This document shows positions 52,788 to 61,766 of a DNA stretch of 64,000 nt, one piece after another. Within the stretch, counting starts at the first letter, position 1, and each line of letters begins with the position of its first letter. A program made the translations under genes and the position numbers. The notes beneath the pieces were generated by a model, which was not told the origin of the DNA, ran no database searches, and worked only from the letters and a program-made list of their open reading frames with translations. Source of the stretch: Cupriavidus nantongensis (GTDB lineage Bacteria; Pseudomonadota; Gammaproteobacteria; Burkholderiales; Burkholderiaceae); NCBI RefSeq assembly GCF_001598055.1, contig NZ_CP014844.1, positions 3,065,642 to 3,129,641 on the forward strand. The letters run 5' to 3'.

Positions 52788-54836
52788 ATGAACGCCGTTA
52801 CCCAAACCGAAGCCCGCGCCATCCAAGCCCCCGCGCTGGAAGCCGCCGACCCGACCAAGAACCTGATTTTGGTTCCGCTGTCGCGGCTGGTGCTGCGCCC
52901 CACGGGCCGCAACGTGCGCAAGACCCCGCGCATGTCCATCCCCGAACTGGCCGCGAGCATCCAGCGCGTGGGCCTGCTGCAAAACCTGATCGTGATCGCA
53001 TCCGCCGATGGCGAGCATTACGAAGTTGTGGCCGGTGGCCGCCGCCTCGCCGCGTTGAAGCTGCTGGCGAAAAAGCACCGCATCAGCAAGGAATGGGAAG
53101 TGCCTTGCCTGCTGGTGGCCGATGGCACCGCACGCACGGCTAGCCTCACCGAGAACGTGCAGCGCGAAGCCATGCACCCGGCAGACCAGTTTGAAGCCTT
53201 CGCGGCGCTGGTGGCCGAAGGCCGACCCATCGAGGACATTGCAGCGGATTTCAGCGTCACGCCGCTGGTGGTGCAACGCCGTCTGAAACTCGCCAACGTG
53301 TCGCCGCGCCTGATGGCCGACTATCGCGCCGATGCTGTCACGCTCGATCAGTTGATGGCCCTGTCCATCACCGACGACCACGCCGCGCAGGAAAGCGCGT
53401 TCTACGATGCCCCGCAGTGGCAGCGCCAACCCTCCGCACTGCGCGAACGCCTCACCGAGCGCGAGATTGACGCCTACCGGCATCCGCTGGTGCGCTTCGT
53501 CGGACTGGACACCTACGAGGCCGCAGGCGGCGGCATCCGCCGCGACTTGTTCGCGGAAGGTGACGCGGGCGTGTATCTGACCGATGCCGCAATGCTGGAG
53601 CGGCTGGCGCAAGACAAGCTGGCAGGCATCGCCGCCGAGGTGAAGGCCGAAGGCTGGGCATGGGTGGATGCCACGCCGGGCGTGACCCATGCCGACCTGC
53701 ACGCCTTCCAGCGTGTGCCGAGGGAACGGCGCGAGCCGAACAAGCGCGAAGCTACACGCATCGAGAAGCTGCAAACCAAGATGCACGAACTGGCCGAAGC
53801 CGTGGATGCTGCGCTGGACGCTGACGACGAGGACAAGGCCGACGCCTTGCAGGAGGAAGGCGAAACCGTGGGCGAGCAGTTGCAGGCGCTGGAAGATGGC
53901 TTGCAGGACTACGGTGCGAACGCGAAGGCCGCAGCCGGTGCCATCGTCACCATCGACCGCAACGGCGAGGCCGTTATTCATCGCGGCCTGCTGCGCGAGG
54001 CCGAGGCCAAGGCGCTGCGCACGCTGGAACGGCTGCGCCAAGGTTTCGGCAGCGAAGGCGAAGCCGCGAACGACGACGAAGGCGAGGACGACGAGCAGCC
54101 CAAGACCGCCGCCATGTCCGACCGGCTGGCACAACGCTTGAGCGCCCATCGCACCGCCGCGCTGCAAATCGAAGTCGCACGGCATCCGCAAGTGGCGCTG
54201 GCCGCTGTGGTGCATGGCATGGTGCAGACCGTCTTGCAGGAAAGCCGCTACGGCCACGATCTGCCGCTGGGCGTGAGCCTCAAAGTGCAAGACCGGCTGG
54301 AAAGCATGGCCCCGGACTGGCCGGAATCGCCCGCCGCCATGGCGCTGCGCGAACTGCAACAGGTGGCGGGCGAAGCCTTGCCGGAGGACAGCGCCGAACT
54401 GTTCGCCGCGCTGCTGGCGAAGTCGCAAGACGAACTGGTGCGACTGCTGGCCGTGTGCGTAGCTTCGACCGTGGACGCAGTGACGCCCCGCGCCACGCCG
54501 CACCAGCCCGGCGCGGAACTGGCGCAGGCCGTGGGCCTCGACATGGCCGCATGGTGGAAGCCGACCGCAGAAGGCTACTTCAAGCACGTTCCGAAGGCCG
54601 TGATTCTGGATGCCGTGGGCGCGTTTGCACCGGAATCCGTCACCCGGCTGGCGAAGCTCAAGAAGGCCGACATTGCCAGCGAAGCCGAGCGGCTGGCCGA
54701 TGGCACGGGCTGGATGCCTGCCATCTTCAAGGCCGAAGGCCCGCAGGATGCCGCGCAGGAGGCAGACCCGGAGCAGGACGCCCCGGAGGATGCCGAGGCA
54801 ATGGCGGATGAACCCGCCGAGGCGCTGGCCGCTTGA
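52788..54836 (+). CDS. parB: ParB/RepB/Spo0J family partition-like protein (large ICE type)
   Basis: A 682-aa ParB-domain protein. The N-terminal CTPase/NTP domain has IPELAASIQRVGLLQNLIVIAS, EVVAGGRRLAALKLL and TENVQREAMHPADQFEAF (boxes I and II), followed by an HTH-like region (residues ~140-200). The C-terminal 450 residues hold a coiled coil with acidic stretches and a region typical of Tn4371-type and plasmid ParB homologues. The parA partner is not visible in the window. It stabilises or regulates the element. Confidence 0.93.
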   Translation: MNAVTQTEARAIQAPALEAADPTKNLILVPLSRLVLRPTGRNVRKTPRMSIPELAASIQRVGLLQNLIVIASADGEHYEVVAGGRRLAALKLLAKKHRISKEWEVPCLLVADGTARTASLTENVQREAMHPADQFEAFAALVAEGRPIEDIAADFSVTPLVVQRRLKLANVSPRLMADYRADAVTLDQLMALSITDDHAAQESAFYDAPQWQRQPSALRERLTEREIDAYRHPLVRFVGLDTYEAAGGGIRRDLFAEGDAGVYLTDAAMLERLAQDKLAGIAAEVKAEGWAWVDATPGVTHADLHAFQRVPRERREPNKREATRIEKLQTKMHELAEAVDAALDADDEDKADALQEEGETVGEQLQALEDGLQDYGANAKAAAGAIVTIDRNGEAVIHRGLLREAEAKALRTLERLRQGFGSEGEAANDDEGEDDEQPKTAAMSDRLAQRLSAHRTAALQIEVARHPQVALAAVVHGMVQTVLQESRYGHDLPLGVSLKVQDRLESMAPDWPESPAAMALRELQQVAGEALPEDSAELFAALLAKSQDELVRLLAVCVASTVDAVTPRATPHQPGAELAQAVGLDMAAWWKPTAEGYFKHVPKAVILDAVGAFAPESVTRLAKLKKADIASEAERLADGTGWMPAIFKAEGPQDAAQEADPEQDAPEDAEAMADEPAEALAA

Positions 54837-54898
54837 CCCGCACCGACGGCAAGCGCCCCGGCCTCGACCGGGGCGCTTCGCTGGAAGGAGAAGCCCCC

Positions 54899-55108
54899 AT
54901 GACCCGCACCACCACCAGCCGCCCGCGCATGGCGGCGGTCTACGCCCCCGGCACGGTACGCGCCCGCCGCTGGCATGGCGATGGCGACGTGCGCGGCTAC
55001 CGGCCGCCCTCGGGCTGGGCAGCCCGCGCCGACCTCACCGACATTCATCCCATCACGGGCTGCGCCTTGCCGCGTGCCTTGTGGTGGATCATCGAGACGA
55101 AGGAATAA
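54899..55108 (+). CDS. Small hypothetical protein, 69 aa
   Basis: A 69-aa basic protein (MTRTTTSRPRMAAVYAPGTVRARRWHGDGDVRGYRPPSG ... LTDIHPITGCALPRALWWIIETKE). I do not recognise a domain. GGAAGGAG seven bases upstream supports translation. Such small genes commonly follow parB in this ICE type; function unknown. Confidence 0.6.
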   Translation: MTRTTTSRPRMAAVYAPGTVRARRWHGDGDVRGYRPPSGWAARADLTDIHPITGCALPRALWWIIETKE

Positions 55109-55318
55109 CCATCGTCAGCACCGCGTCCAGGCCGCTCCGCCCTGGGCGCGGTGAACTTCGAAAATCCGGGCGCGGCAGTGGCCGCGCCCGGTGTTAAAGC
55201 CAAACATCACGCCGCCGTCTTCGCTGGCACTCAGACGGCGGCATTGAAGTCGGGAATGGGGATGACGGGTTTACCCTCAACCATCGTTTAAAGCGCTGGG
55301 TTTGCGGCTCCTGACATA

Positions 55319-55339
55319 CTATTTCCAAGTTGAAAATAG
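55319..55339. promoter_or_regulatory. Imperfect 21-bp palindrome upstream of the OLD nuclease gene
   Basis: CTATTT...AAATAG arms (55319-55324 and 55334-55339) with CAA/TTG inside match at nine of ten arm positions. It is AT-rich and 31 bp before the start at 55371, in a good position to be an operator for the two-gene system. No regulator gene is adjacent. Confidence 0.45.
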
Positions 55340-55370
55340 AAATCACCCGGCGTGCATCGAAAGGGGGCGC

Positions 55371-57098
55371 ATGCAAATTCGACAACTCAAGATCGCGAAC
55401 TTTCGAGGCATCTCCGCGCTGGACTGGAAGCCTGACTCTTCATTCTGCTGCTTAATCGGCTCGGGTGACTCGGGTAAGTCCACCTTGCTCGATGCAGCCG
55501 AAGCGGCACTCTCGTCTCGCTGGTTCTCGTTCACCGAGCCCGACTTCCTTGCCTGCGACACCTCCAACCCCATCGTCATCGAGGCCACAGTCGGTGAGCT
55601 TTCCAAGTCGCTGAAATCGGATGAGCGACTCGGCCTCTACATCCGAGGCTGGACGGCTGTTGGCCAGCTACGCGACGAACCCGAAGATGATGACGAGCCC
55701 GTGTTGACCGTCCGCCTCACTGTGGACGCCACGATGGAGCCTGTCTGGGAACTGGTGTGCGATCGAAGCGAGGAGCCTCGCACGCTGTCCAACCGTGACC
55801 GCGCACTGTTCGGCCTTGTGCGGTTGGCCGGTGAAGACGCGCGGCACTTGGCTTGGGGCCAAGGATCGGTTTTGGCTAGGTTGACAGGCGACAACAGAGA
55901 GGCAGCAGCTCGTCTCGCAGAGGCATATCGAGCTGCCCGAGCGAGTGCCAATCTGGGCGGCATCGAAGCGCTAGCCGATACGGCCGAGTTGGCCGAGGGG
56001 TTTGCCAAAGGATTGGGCGCATACGTCGAGGGCGCATATGAGCCCGGCTTGGAGCTTGGACGATCCGGGCTGTCTTCGGGTTCTATCGCCCTTCATGACA
56101 GTGGGGTACCGCTTCGGCTGTCCGGCCTTGGCACCCGACGACTCGCCACCCTGGCGATCCAGAAGTCCGCGATTACTGAAGGGGCCATTGTCCTGATCGA
56201 CGAAATCGAGCATGGGCTTGAGCCACATCGGATCATCGGTGCGATTGCGCAACTCAAGACCGATCAAGCCAAGGCGAAGGATGCGGGCAAGCCGGTGGGG
56301 CAAGTCCTGATGACCACGCACTCCGATGTTGCACTTGGAGAGGCCGGTGCGACCAGTCTGCGCGTGATTCAAACATCCCGACCAGGACGGGCCGCCACTA
56401 TTGCTCACCCGAATTCCCCTGATCCGATCCGTGCGCTGATGCGCTTCACGCCCAGGGCAATGTTCGCCCGGCGCATCTTGGTGACTGAAGGAAACACGGA
56501 GCTTGGCCTTCTTCTTGGTCTGCGCGAAAACTGGCCGTCGCGTCATGCCAATCGTCCCATTGAGCAACTGGGAGCGGCCCTCGCCGACGGCAATGGTGAG
56601 CAAGCGTCATCAATGGCTCTTGCGCTCGTTGGTCTCGGCTATGCGACTGCGATCTATCGTGACTCGGACACGGTTTTGGCCCCCGCCATCGTGGCCGCGC
56701 TGGTGGCGGCTGATGTTCCCATTTTTGAGTACGGCGGAGGACTCAACACCGAACAGGCCATTTTCTCGACGGCAAGCGATGCCCTGGTTCAAGAGCTGCT
56801 GGTCTACGCGCGCGCAGAACGGGGCGACGACGCCGTCGATAACAACATCGACATCAAAATTCCCGACCTGGATATAGCGACGATCAGAGGAGACTTTGCG
56901 GCTTGGGAGCTTTTCACGGAAATGGATGGCGCCCAGCTTAGGGAAGCGATTTCCGAAGTGGCTGGCCGGAAAAAATGGTTCAAGGATCAAAGGATCGGTC
57001 GAGGCTTAGCGCCTATGGTCTGGCGGATCGCCTCAGAAAACCCTGCATCTCCCCTTGCGACAGCCTTGACCCAAGCAGAGGCATGGCTGTATGCCTGA
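55371..57098 (+). CDS. OLD-family ATP-dependent endonuclease (Gabija GajA-like)
   Basis: A 575-aa protein. N-terminal ABC ATPase: Walker A GSGDSGKST (near residues 33-41), signature-like LSGLGTRRLATLAIQ and Walker B AIVLIDEIEHGLEPH. From about 370 a TOPRIM domain follows with the catalytic Glu in RRILVTEGNTELGLL and Asp-x-Asp in YRDSDT. This is the GajA layout and almost its length (578 aa). AGGGGGC before 55371 fits the start. It overlaps the helicase gene by 8 bp. A nicking nuclease for phage DNA is the known family role. Confidence 0.87.
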   Translation: MQIRQLKIANFRGISALDWKPDSSFCCLIGSGDSGKSTLLDAAEAALSSRWFSFTEPDFLACDTSNPIVIEATVGELSKSLKSDERLGLYIRGWTAVGQLRDEPEDDDEPVLTVRLTVDATMEPVWELVCDRSEEPRTLSNRDRALFGLVRLAGEDARHLAWGQGSVLARLTGDNREAAARLAEAYRAARASANLGGIEALADTAELAEGFAKGLGAYVEGAYEPGLELGRSGLSSGSIALHDSGVPLRLSGLGTRRLATLAIQKSAITEGAIVLIDEIEHGLEPHRIIGAIAQLKTDQAKAKDAGKPVGQVLMTTHSDVALGEAGATSLRVIQTSRPGRAATIAHPNSPDPIRALMRFTPRAMFARRILVTEGNTELGLLLGLRENWPSRHANRPIEQLGAALADGNGEQASSMALALVGLGYATAIYRDSDTVLAPAIVAALVAADVPIFEYGGGLNTEQAIFSTASDALVQELLVYARAERGDDAVDNNIDIKIPDLDIATIRGDFAAWELFTEMDGAQLREAISEVAGRKKWFKDQRIGRGLAPMVWRIASENPASPLATALTQAEAWLYA

Positions 57099-58488
57099 CG
57101 CCGCTGAACTTTCCGCCTTGGGCAACGCAGCAGTGGTGGCGCCTGCCGGGCATGGCAAGACGGAAATCATTGCCAATGTCGCAGCCTTGGGTGGTCGCGC
57201 GCTGATCCTGACTCACACGCACGCGGGGGTGCATGCCATTCGAGCGCGCATAAAGCGCTTGGGCATCCCTCACGCGCGTGTCGCCGTCGATACCATCGCT
57301 GGATGGTGCATGCGCTACGCCCATGCTTTCCCCGGCGTGGCTCAACCGCCTGATGGCATGCCGCAAACCGGCGAGCAATGGAATCAGCTCTACCGTGGCG
57401 CGACGTGCGCCCTCGGGGTCAAGGCCGTCCGCGAAGTCATCGCGGCCTCCTACGACCGCATCTTGATCGACGAATATCAGGACTGCCACGGCTTGCAGCA
57501 TCAACTTGCGGTCGAACTCTCAAGCATCGTGCCGACCTTGATCTTCGGCGACCCGATGCAGGGTATCTTCGAGTTCGCTGGCGCGACGTTGAGCTGGAGC
57601 GACGAGATTCATCCTGGCTTCCCATTTGCGGGAACGCTCGAAACGCCTCACCGCTGGGCTGGCAAGAATCCCGAACTCGGGCAGTGGATCGCCGAGACCC
57701 GATTGAAGCTCATCCGCGGTGAAGTCATCGACCTGTCCGACCCCCGCATCAACTACCGTGAATCCAACGACGCCTTCGATATGGGAGCGCTGTTTGAAGG
57801 TATCGACGGCAAAGATGGCAGCTTCGCTGCCATCCATTGCAACAAGACCATCTGCTACAGATTGGCCAAAGCCGCGAATGGCGGCTACCAAGCCATCGAG
57901 GAAATCGCCGCAAATCGACTACGAGATTTTGCATCCGCGTGGGATCGGGCGACTGACAGTGCTGGCAGACTTCGAGCGTTTACCGCTCTCATTGAGGACT
58001 GCTTTCACAAAAAACCGATTGTAGAAGGCGAGCCTCTTGATCCCGAGGACGCTGCGCTTCAGCAAGCAATGCGGGACTTGGTTCCCAGTCTGGGCAATGG
58101 CAATGGGGCGGAAGCCGTTGCCCAGATGTTCGCATTGGCCCGCAAACGCCCAAGATGGAAGCTCTACCGCAATGAGCTGTGGCGCGATGCGGAACGAGCA
58201 GCAACTGAAGTGGCATCGGATCGAGCCGAGACGATGGCCGTGGCAACCCTCAGCATTCGTCAGCGAGTCAGCAACTCAGGCCGGAAGCTCCCCAAGCGCA
58301 CTGTCTCAACCCCATTGCTATTGAAGGGGCTGGAATTCGACCATGTGGTTATCCCTGACGCCACCCACTTCGCCAATGAGCGTCAGGCTCAGGCAAAGCT
58401 CTTTTATGTGGCTATTTCTCGGGCCACTCGATCACTGACGATTTCGTCACCGGAGCGGTTTATCCAGCTTCCTGTCCCTAGCGTCTAG
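57091..58488 (+). CDS. UvrD-like helicase (Gabija GajB-like)
   Basis: A 465-aa superfamily 1 helicase. Motif I APAGHGKTEIIA, motif II RILIDEYQDC, motif III TLIFGDPMQGIFEF, motif IV-like TPHRW, motif V LLLKGLEFDHVVIPDA and motif VI KLFYVAISRATRSL are all in place. It starts inside the upstream nuclease gene and is close to GajB size (494 aa). With the OLD nuclease it should form a Gabija-like complex triggered by phage nucleotide depletion. Assignment to type is by layout, not by database search. Confidence 0.88.
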   Translation: MPDAAELSALGNAAVVAPAGHGKTEIIANVAALGGRALILTHTHAGVHAIRARIKRLGIPHARVAVDTIAGWCMRYAHAFPGVAQPPDGMPQTGEQWNQLYRGATCALGVKAVREVIAASYDRILIDEYQDCHGLQHQLAVELSSIVPTLIFGDPMQGIFEFAGATLSWSDEIHPGFPFAGTLETPHRWAGKNPELGQWIAETRLKLIRGEVIDLSDPRINYRESNDAFDMGALFEGIDGKDGSFAAIHCNKTICYRLAKAANGGYQAIEEIAANRLRDFASAWDRATDSAGRLRAFTALIEDCFHKKPIVEGEPLDPEDAALQQAMRDLVPSLGNGNGAEAVAQMFALARKRPRWKLYRNELWRDAERAATEVASDRAETMAVATLSIRQRVSNSGRKLPKRTVSTPLLLKGLEFDHVVIPDATHFANERQAQAKLFYVAISRATRSLTISSPERFIQLPVPSV

Positions 58489-59297
58489 CTTCGCGAAAAT
58501 TCGCAAGCAGAGCGTGTCGCCGCTCCGCGCCGCCGGACTTTTCGGGCTGCGCCCCGTGCCGTCTTTGCCGTCACGGCCATTCGGCTTCAATCCCTCACGC
58601 CTTCGCGCCTGCGGCGCTGCGCGCTTCGCTTGCCTCCAGGGGGAAAGCCCTGCGGGCTATCCCCGCCGCGCGATGCTTGGCGCCCCCTTGATGCCACCGA
58701 ACCGGCAGCGCCGGATCGGCCAGGGCCAGCGCCCCGCAACCATGGACGGGGCTGGCGAACACGCTGGAGCTTGCTGCGGTGAGTTGTGCGAATACGTGCC
58801 GTCCTCAACGCTGGCGGTTCTCGCCCATCACGTCACGAAGGACGGTTCACGGACATCCCGCCAGGCATCGCTATGGAGCTTCCACGCCACGCCTCAAGAC
58901 CGGCGCCGCAAGGTGCGGCCGGGGCGTTCTCGCCCGTCGTTGGGTTATTGACCTGGCCCGCGTCAGTGGGCGAGCCGGTGCAGCCTTCGTGCGGGGATGC
59001 CGAGCCAGCCCTGTCTCCTTTCGGTGCGGTTCGGCCCAAGGCGTCCTTGTGTTGTTGTGAATCCTGGCGGTGGCGCGGCTGCGCCTCGGGGCTTCATGGC
59101 TGCAACCGTCCGGCGAAAACAATTTCCCCTGCTTTGTCACTGCGTTCGGCGCATTCCTCGCGGGCCAAATTGTTTTCGCCTCCCGGCTCTCCACTGCGTT
59201 GCGTCCGCAAGCGGTGCAGCCCGCCCGTCCCCCGCCGGCCGGATCACAACAAGGACGCGATGGGCGCGAACCTTGTTCCACCAAAAGGAGATCCATC
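58489..59297. other. Non-coding leader before the DUF736 gene
   Basis: About 809 bp without a credible gene; frames are Arg/Pro-rich and lack recognisable motifs. It contains CTGCGCGCTTCGCTTGCC at 58617-58634, shared with the DUF932 leader, and a perfect 14-bp inverted repeat GGCGAAAACAATTT (59112-59125)/AAATTGTTTTCGCC (59167-59180). Candidates are a structured RNA, promoter or transfer/replication site. Confidence 0.5.
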
Positions 59298-59612
59298 ATG
59301 GCCAACATCGGCACCTTCACCGCAGACAAAGACGGCTTCACCGGCACGCTTCGCACCCTGACGCTCAATGTCAAGGTCAAGCTGGTGCCCAACGACAAAG
59401 GAGACAACGAGAAGGCCCCGGACTTTCGCCTGCAGGCCGCCAGTCACGACATCGGCGCGGCGTGGAAGAAGATCAGCGAAGCCGGGCGGGAGTACATCTC
59501 CGTGACCCTCGACGATCCTTCGTTCCCGGCCACGGTCTACGCCCGCCTGATCGAAGGCGAGGAAGGCACGCACGACCTGATCTGGTCGCGCAGCAAGCCC
59601 CAGGCGGCGTAA
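59298..59612 (+). CDS. DUF736 family protein
   Basis: A 104-aa protein: MANIGTFTADKDGFTGTLRTLTLNVKVKLVPNDKGDNEKAPDFRLQAASHDIGAAWKKISEAGREYISVTLDDPSFPATVYARL is the standard DUF736 domain, nearly always on ICEs and plasmids. AAGGAG upstream supports the start at 59298. The role is unknown, probably single-strand or replication related. Confidence 0.95.
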   Translation: MANIGTFTADKDGFTGTLRTLTLNVKVKLVPNDKGDNEKAPDFRLQAASHDIGAAWKKISEAGREYISVTLDDPSFPATVYARLIEGEEGTHDLIWSRSKPQAA

Positions 59613-59652
59613 CCGCCGCAACGCCCCGCCTGTTGTGGCGGGGCGATTCGGC

Positions 59653-61164
59653 TCATCCCTTCACTTCATCCGAGTGATCGGATTCACCAAACACTTGCAA
59701 GACAGGGGCCAGTACCGCCTGGCCCACAACGTGAAGGCCGGGGCCTCGGCCCATGAGTTCAGCAAGGCGCGCCTCATTGAGCAATCCTGCTGCGCAGTCT
59801 TCTTCCATTTGCGCAACCAGTGCAGCTCTGGCTAAGGCCAGCGTGACTTCGGCTTGCTGCGACAAGCCGCTCACCGATTGGGCATCGTGGGCAATCAGGC
59901 CATCAAGCATCGGTGTGATGGCCTGCAGATTTCCCTCGACCATCTTTTCCTTCAAGCCCTCCACCACGCACGTGACCATGCGCCAAATTTGCTGCGGTTG
60001 TGAGCCCAGTTCTTGCTCAATCAGTGCGCGCGCTTCAAGCGGCGACAAAGTGGAGCACGGCGCGAGGACCTTGCTCATGGTGCGAGCGAGCTTGAGAAGC
60101 TGATGTTCTTCCAAGCGCTCCAAGAGATTGCCGAACGCACGCTGTTGCGTGCCATTGGCGAGCGCATTCGCAAGCTCTTCGGTGGCGTGTTCCGGTACTT
60201 GTACGCGGCCTGGCGCTGAGTGCATTTGATGCTTGTCGATGTCTTGTGGCGGATGCTCCGCGAGCGGATCAATGTCCACGGTCACTTCGCGCGTGGCGGA
60301 ACCTTGCGGGGCCGTGCCCAAGCGCATGGCAAAGGTTAAGGAGGAAAACAGCGCAACACGGCCATAGATTTGGCCGTCGGAGCCATCAATACCAACCGTC
60401 ACTCGATGCCCAAACTCAAAGTTGTTGGCGTCCGCGCCTACCGGCAGGCTGAAATCCCACCAGACCGGTGCTGTGCCTCCGAAGGGCTCCAACGCGGCCG
60501 TCAACGCCGAGCGCGCCTCGGTCAGTTCTTCGCGTTCTTCGGGTTGCTGCTCGCAGCCACCCAGCGCCGCGACCTTGGCGATGGCTTGCGTGTAGTTGAT
60601 GAAATCCGACAACGCCCCTGACCGCGCGACTTCCGGGAACTCCTGAGCGAAAAATGTCTGCGTCATGTACGCGATTGCACCTAGACCACATGCGCCACCA
60701 AATTTGCGCTTGTGGTGAATGGAGCCCGTGATGTACGGCCGCGTGGACGGCTTCGACAAGGGTGTCCACTCGTATCCTTCGTCCTCCATCTTCTTGGTGA
60801 ACTGTTTGACCGACTGCTGGTTGGGAAACCCGAGGTGCAACTTTTCACCTTCGCCAATCGGGGTACGCGAGATGACCCGGGGCTCCGTGAATCTGATCTC
60901 CTTGGCAGAGATGGAGACCGTCTCCCCAGTCAGCGTGTGCTCGCCATAAGCGGTCTTCGGCTGATTGGCGTGATCCGGGCGGACACCCAGGTAGGCGTTG
61001 AGAAAATCAAGCTGTCCAGCGATCTCGCCGACGAGACCGGAATAGCTGTTGTCGTGCTTGGGGCAATAGATGCCTGAATTGACCCGCCGACCTCCAAGCG
61101 CGGCGGGGAAAACGTGCTCCCCAGAGCCTGCGGCTTGGCCGCACACGATGCATGTTTTTGCCAT
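59653..61164 (-). CDS. HNH_5-type endonuclease-like protein
   Basis: A 503-aa protein. The N-terminus is an HNH_5-type zinc module: C5xxC8 (CIVCGQ), E16H17V (GEHVFPAALGG), C34xxH37 (YCPKHDNSYSG). The remaining 450 residues are unannotated to me, with conserved-looking patches (FGGACGLGAIAYMTQTFF; FGHRVTVGIDGSDG). The start at 61164 has GAGAAGGA upstream. It lies on the strand opposite to the backbone, 54 bp after an XRE regulator, as cargo. A DNA-targeting defence role is a guess. Confidence 0.72.
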   Translation of the reverse strand: MAKTCIVCGQAAGSGEHVFPAALGGRRVNSGIYCPKHDNSYSGLVGEIAGQLDFLNAYLGVRPDHANQPKTAYGEHTLTGETVSISAKEIRFTEPRVISRTPIGEGEKLHLGFPNQQSVKQFTKKMEDEGYEWTPLSKPSTRPYITGSIHHKRKFGGACGLGAIAYMTQTFFAQEFPEVARSGALSDFINYTQAIAKVAALGGCEQQPEEREELTEARSALTAALEPFGGTAPVWWDFSLPVGADANNFEFGHRVTVGIDGSDGQIYGRVALFSSLTFAMRLGTAPQGSATREVTVDIDPLAEHPPQDIDKHQMHSAPGRVQVPEHATEELANALANGTQQRAFGNLLERLEEHQLLKLARTMSKVLAPCSTLSPLEARALIEQELGSQPQQIWRMVTCVVEGLKEKMVEGNLQAITPMLDGLIAHDAQSVSGLSQQAEVTLALARAALVAQMEEDCAAGLLNEARLAELMGRGPGLHVVGQAVLAPVLQVFGESDHSDEVKG

Positions 61165-61218
61165 TGCGTTCCTTCTCAAAGCCGTAGCACCCGCCCAACA
61201 GGGCCGCGTGCTACAGGG

Positions 61219-61509
61219 TCACTCCTGTGCTTTGCCCAGGAGTTCTTCAACCGCGCTCATCAAGTGGGCGACGCTGAACCCCAGCGCACGCGCGATCTTG
61301 AAGATGATCGCCAGCGTAGGCATATGCTCGCCGCGCTCGATCTTGCCCATGTGCGAACGCTCGATGCCAGCCTGATGTGCCAACGCTTCCTGCGCGACTC
61401 CCTGCTCGCTGCGGAGCGCACGCACCGCCGCGCCGAAGGCTTGCGCCAGCTCGGCGTCGAATGTGGTGGCGCCGGCCGGTCGGCCGCGCTGGATGGGTCG
61501 CTTCTGCAT
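61219..61509 (-). CDS. XRE-family HTH transcriptional regulator
   Basis: A 96-aa protein with an HTH_3 domain in the middle (ALRSEQGVAQEALAHQAGIERSHMGKIERGEHMPTLAIIFKIARALGFSVAHLM). It starts at MQKRPIQ (61509), 257 bp from the DUF2958 gene on the other strand, and precedes the HNH gene by 54 bp. It probably represses the HNH gene and binds palindromes upstream of itself. Confidence 0.9.
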   Translation of the reverse strand: MQKRPIQRGRPAGATTFDAELAQAFGAAVRALRSEQGVAQEALAHQAGIERSHMGKIERGEHMPTLAIIFKIARALGFSVAHLMSAVEELLGKAQE

Positions 61510-61682
61510 AGACAGAAGCGTCAAGTCGCAGCACAATTAAAACCACGTTATCTTTAACTCTTTCACGCCTTTGGCCTTATTCGTGCTTTTACGGAAATCC
61601 GCTTTTGTGGATTCCGACGGAACCGGAAAACTGCCAACGTGCCTTTCCATATTTCTACAATGCCGCTTTTGCGCTTTCGTGT

Positions 61683-61753
61683 TTCCACGGCTTTCGTGGA
61701 ATACGCACCCACGCTTTGGCGTGGAAACGCAAAACCGACATTCCATGTTGGAA
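61683..61753. promoter_or_regulatory. Cluster of TTCCA/TGGAA-type palindromes between XRE and DUF2958
   Basis: TTCCACG-N5-CGTGGAA at 61683-61701, CCACG-N6-CGTGG at 61709-61724, and TTCCA-N3-TGGAA at 61741-61753 lie in the divergent gap of the two genes, with centres of the first two about 24 bp apart. This is the pattern of repeated operators, most simply for the XRE protein. The third one sits over the start-site region of the DUF2958 gene. Confidence 0.5.
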
Positions 61754-61766
61754 CAGGAGCATCACG

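Noticed and set aside
58514..58951. 145-codon frame in the DUF736 leader
   Set aside because: Arg/Pro/Cys-rich composition with no domain and no start signal; most likely non-coding.
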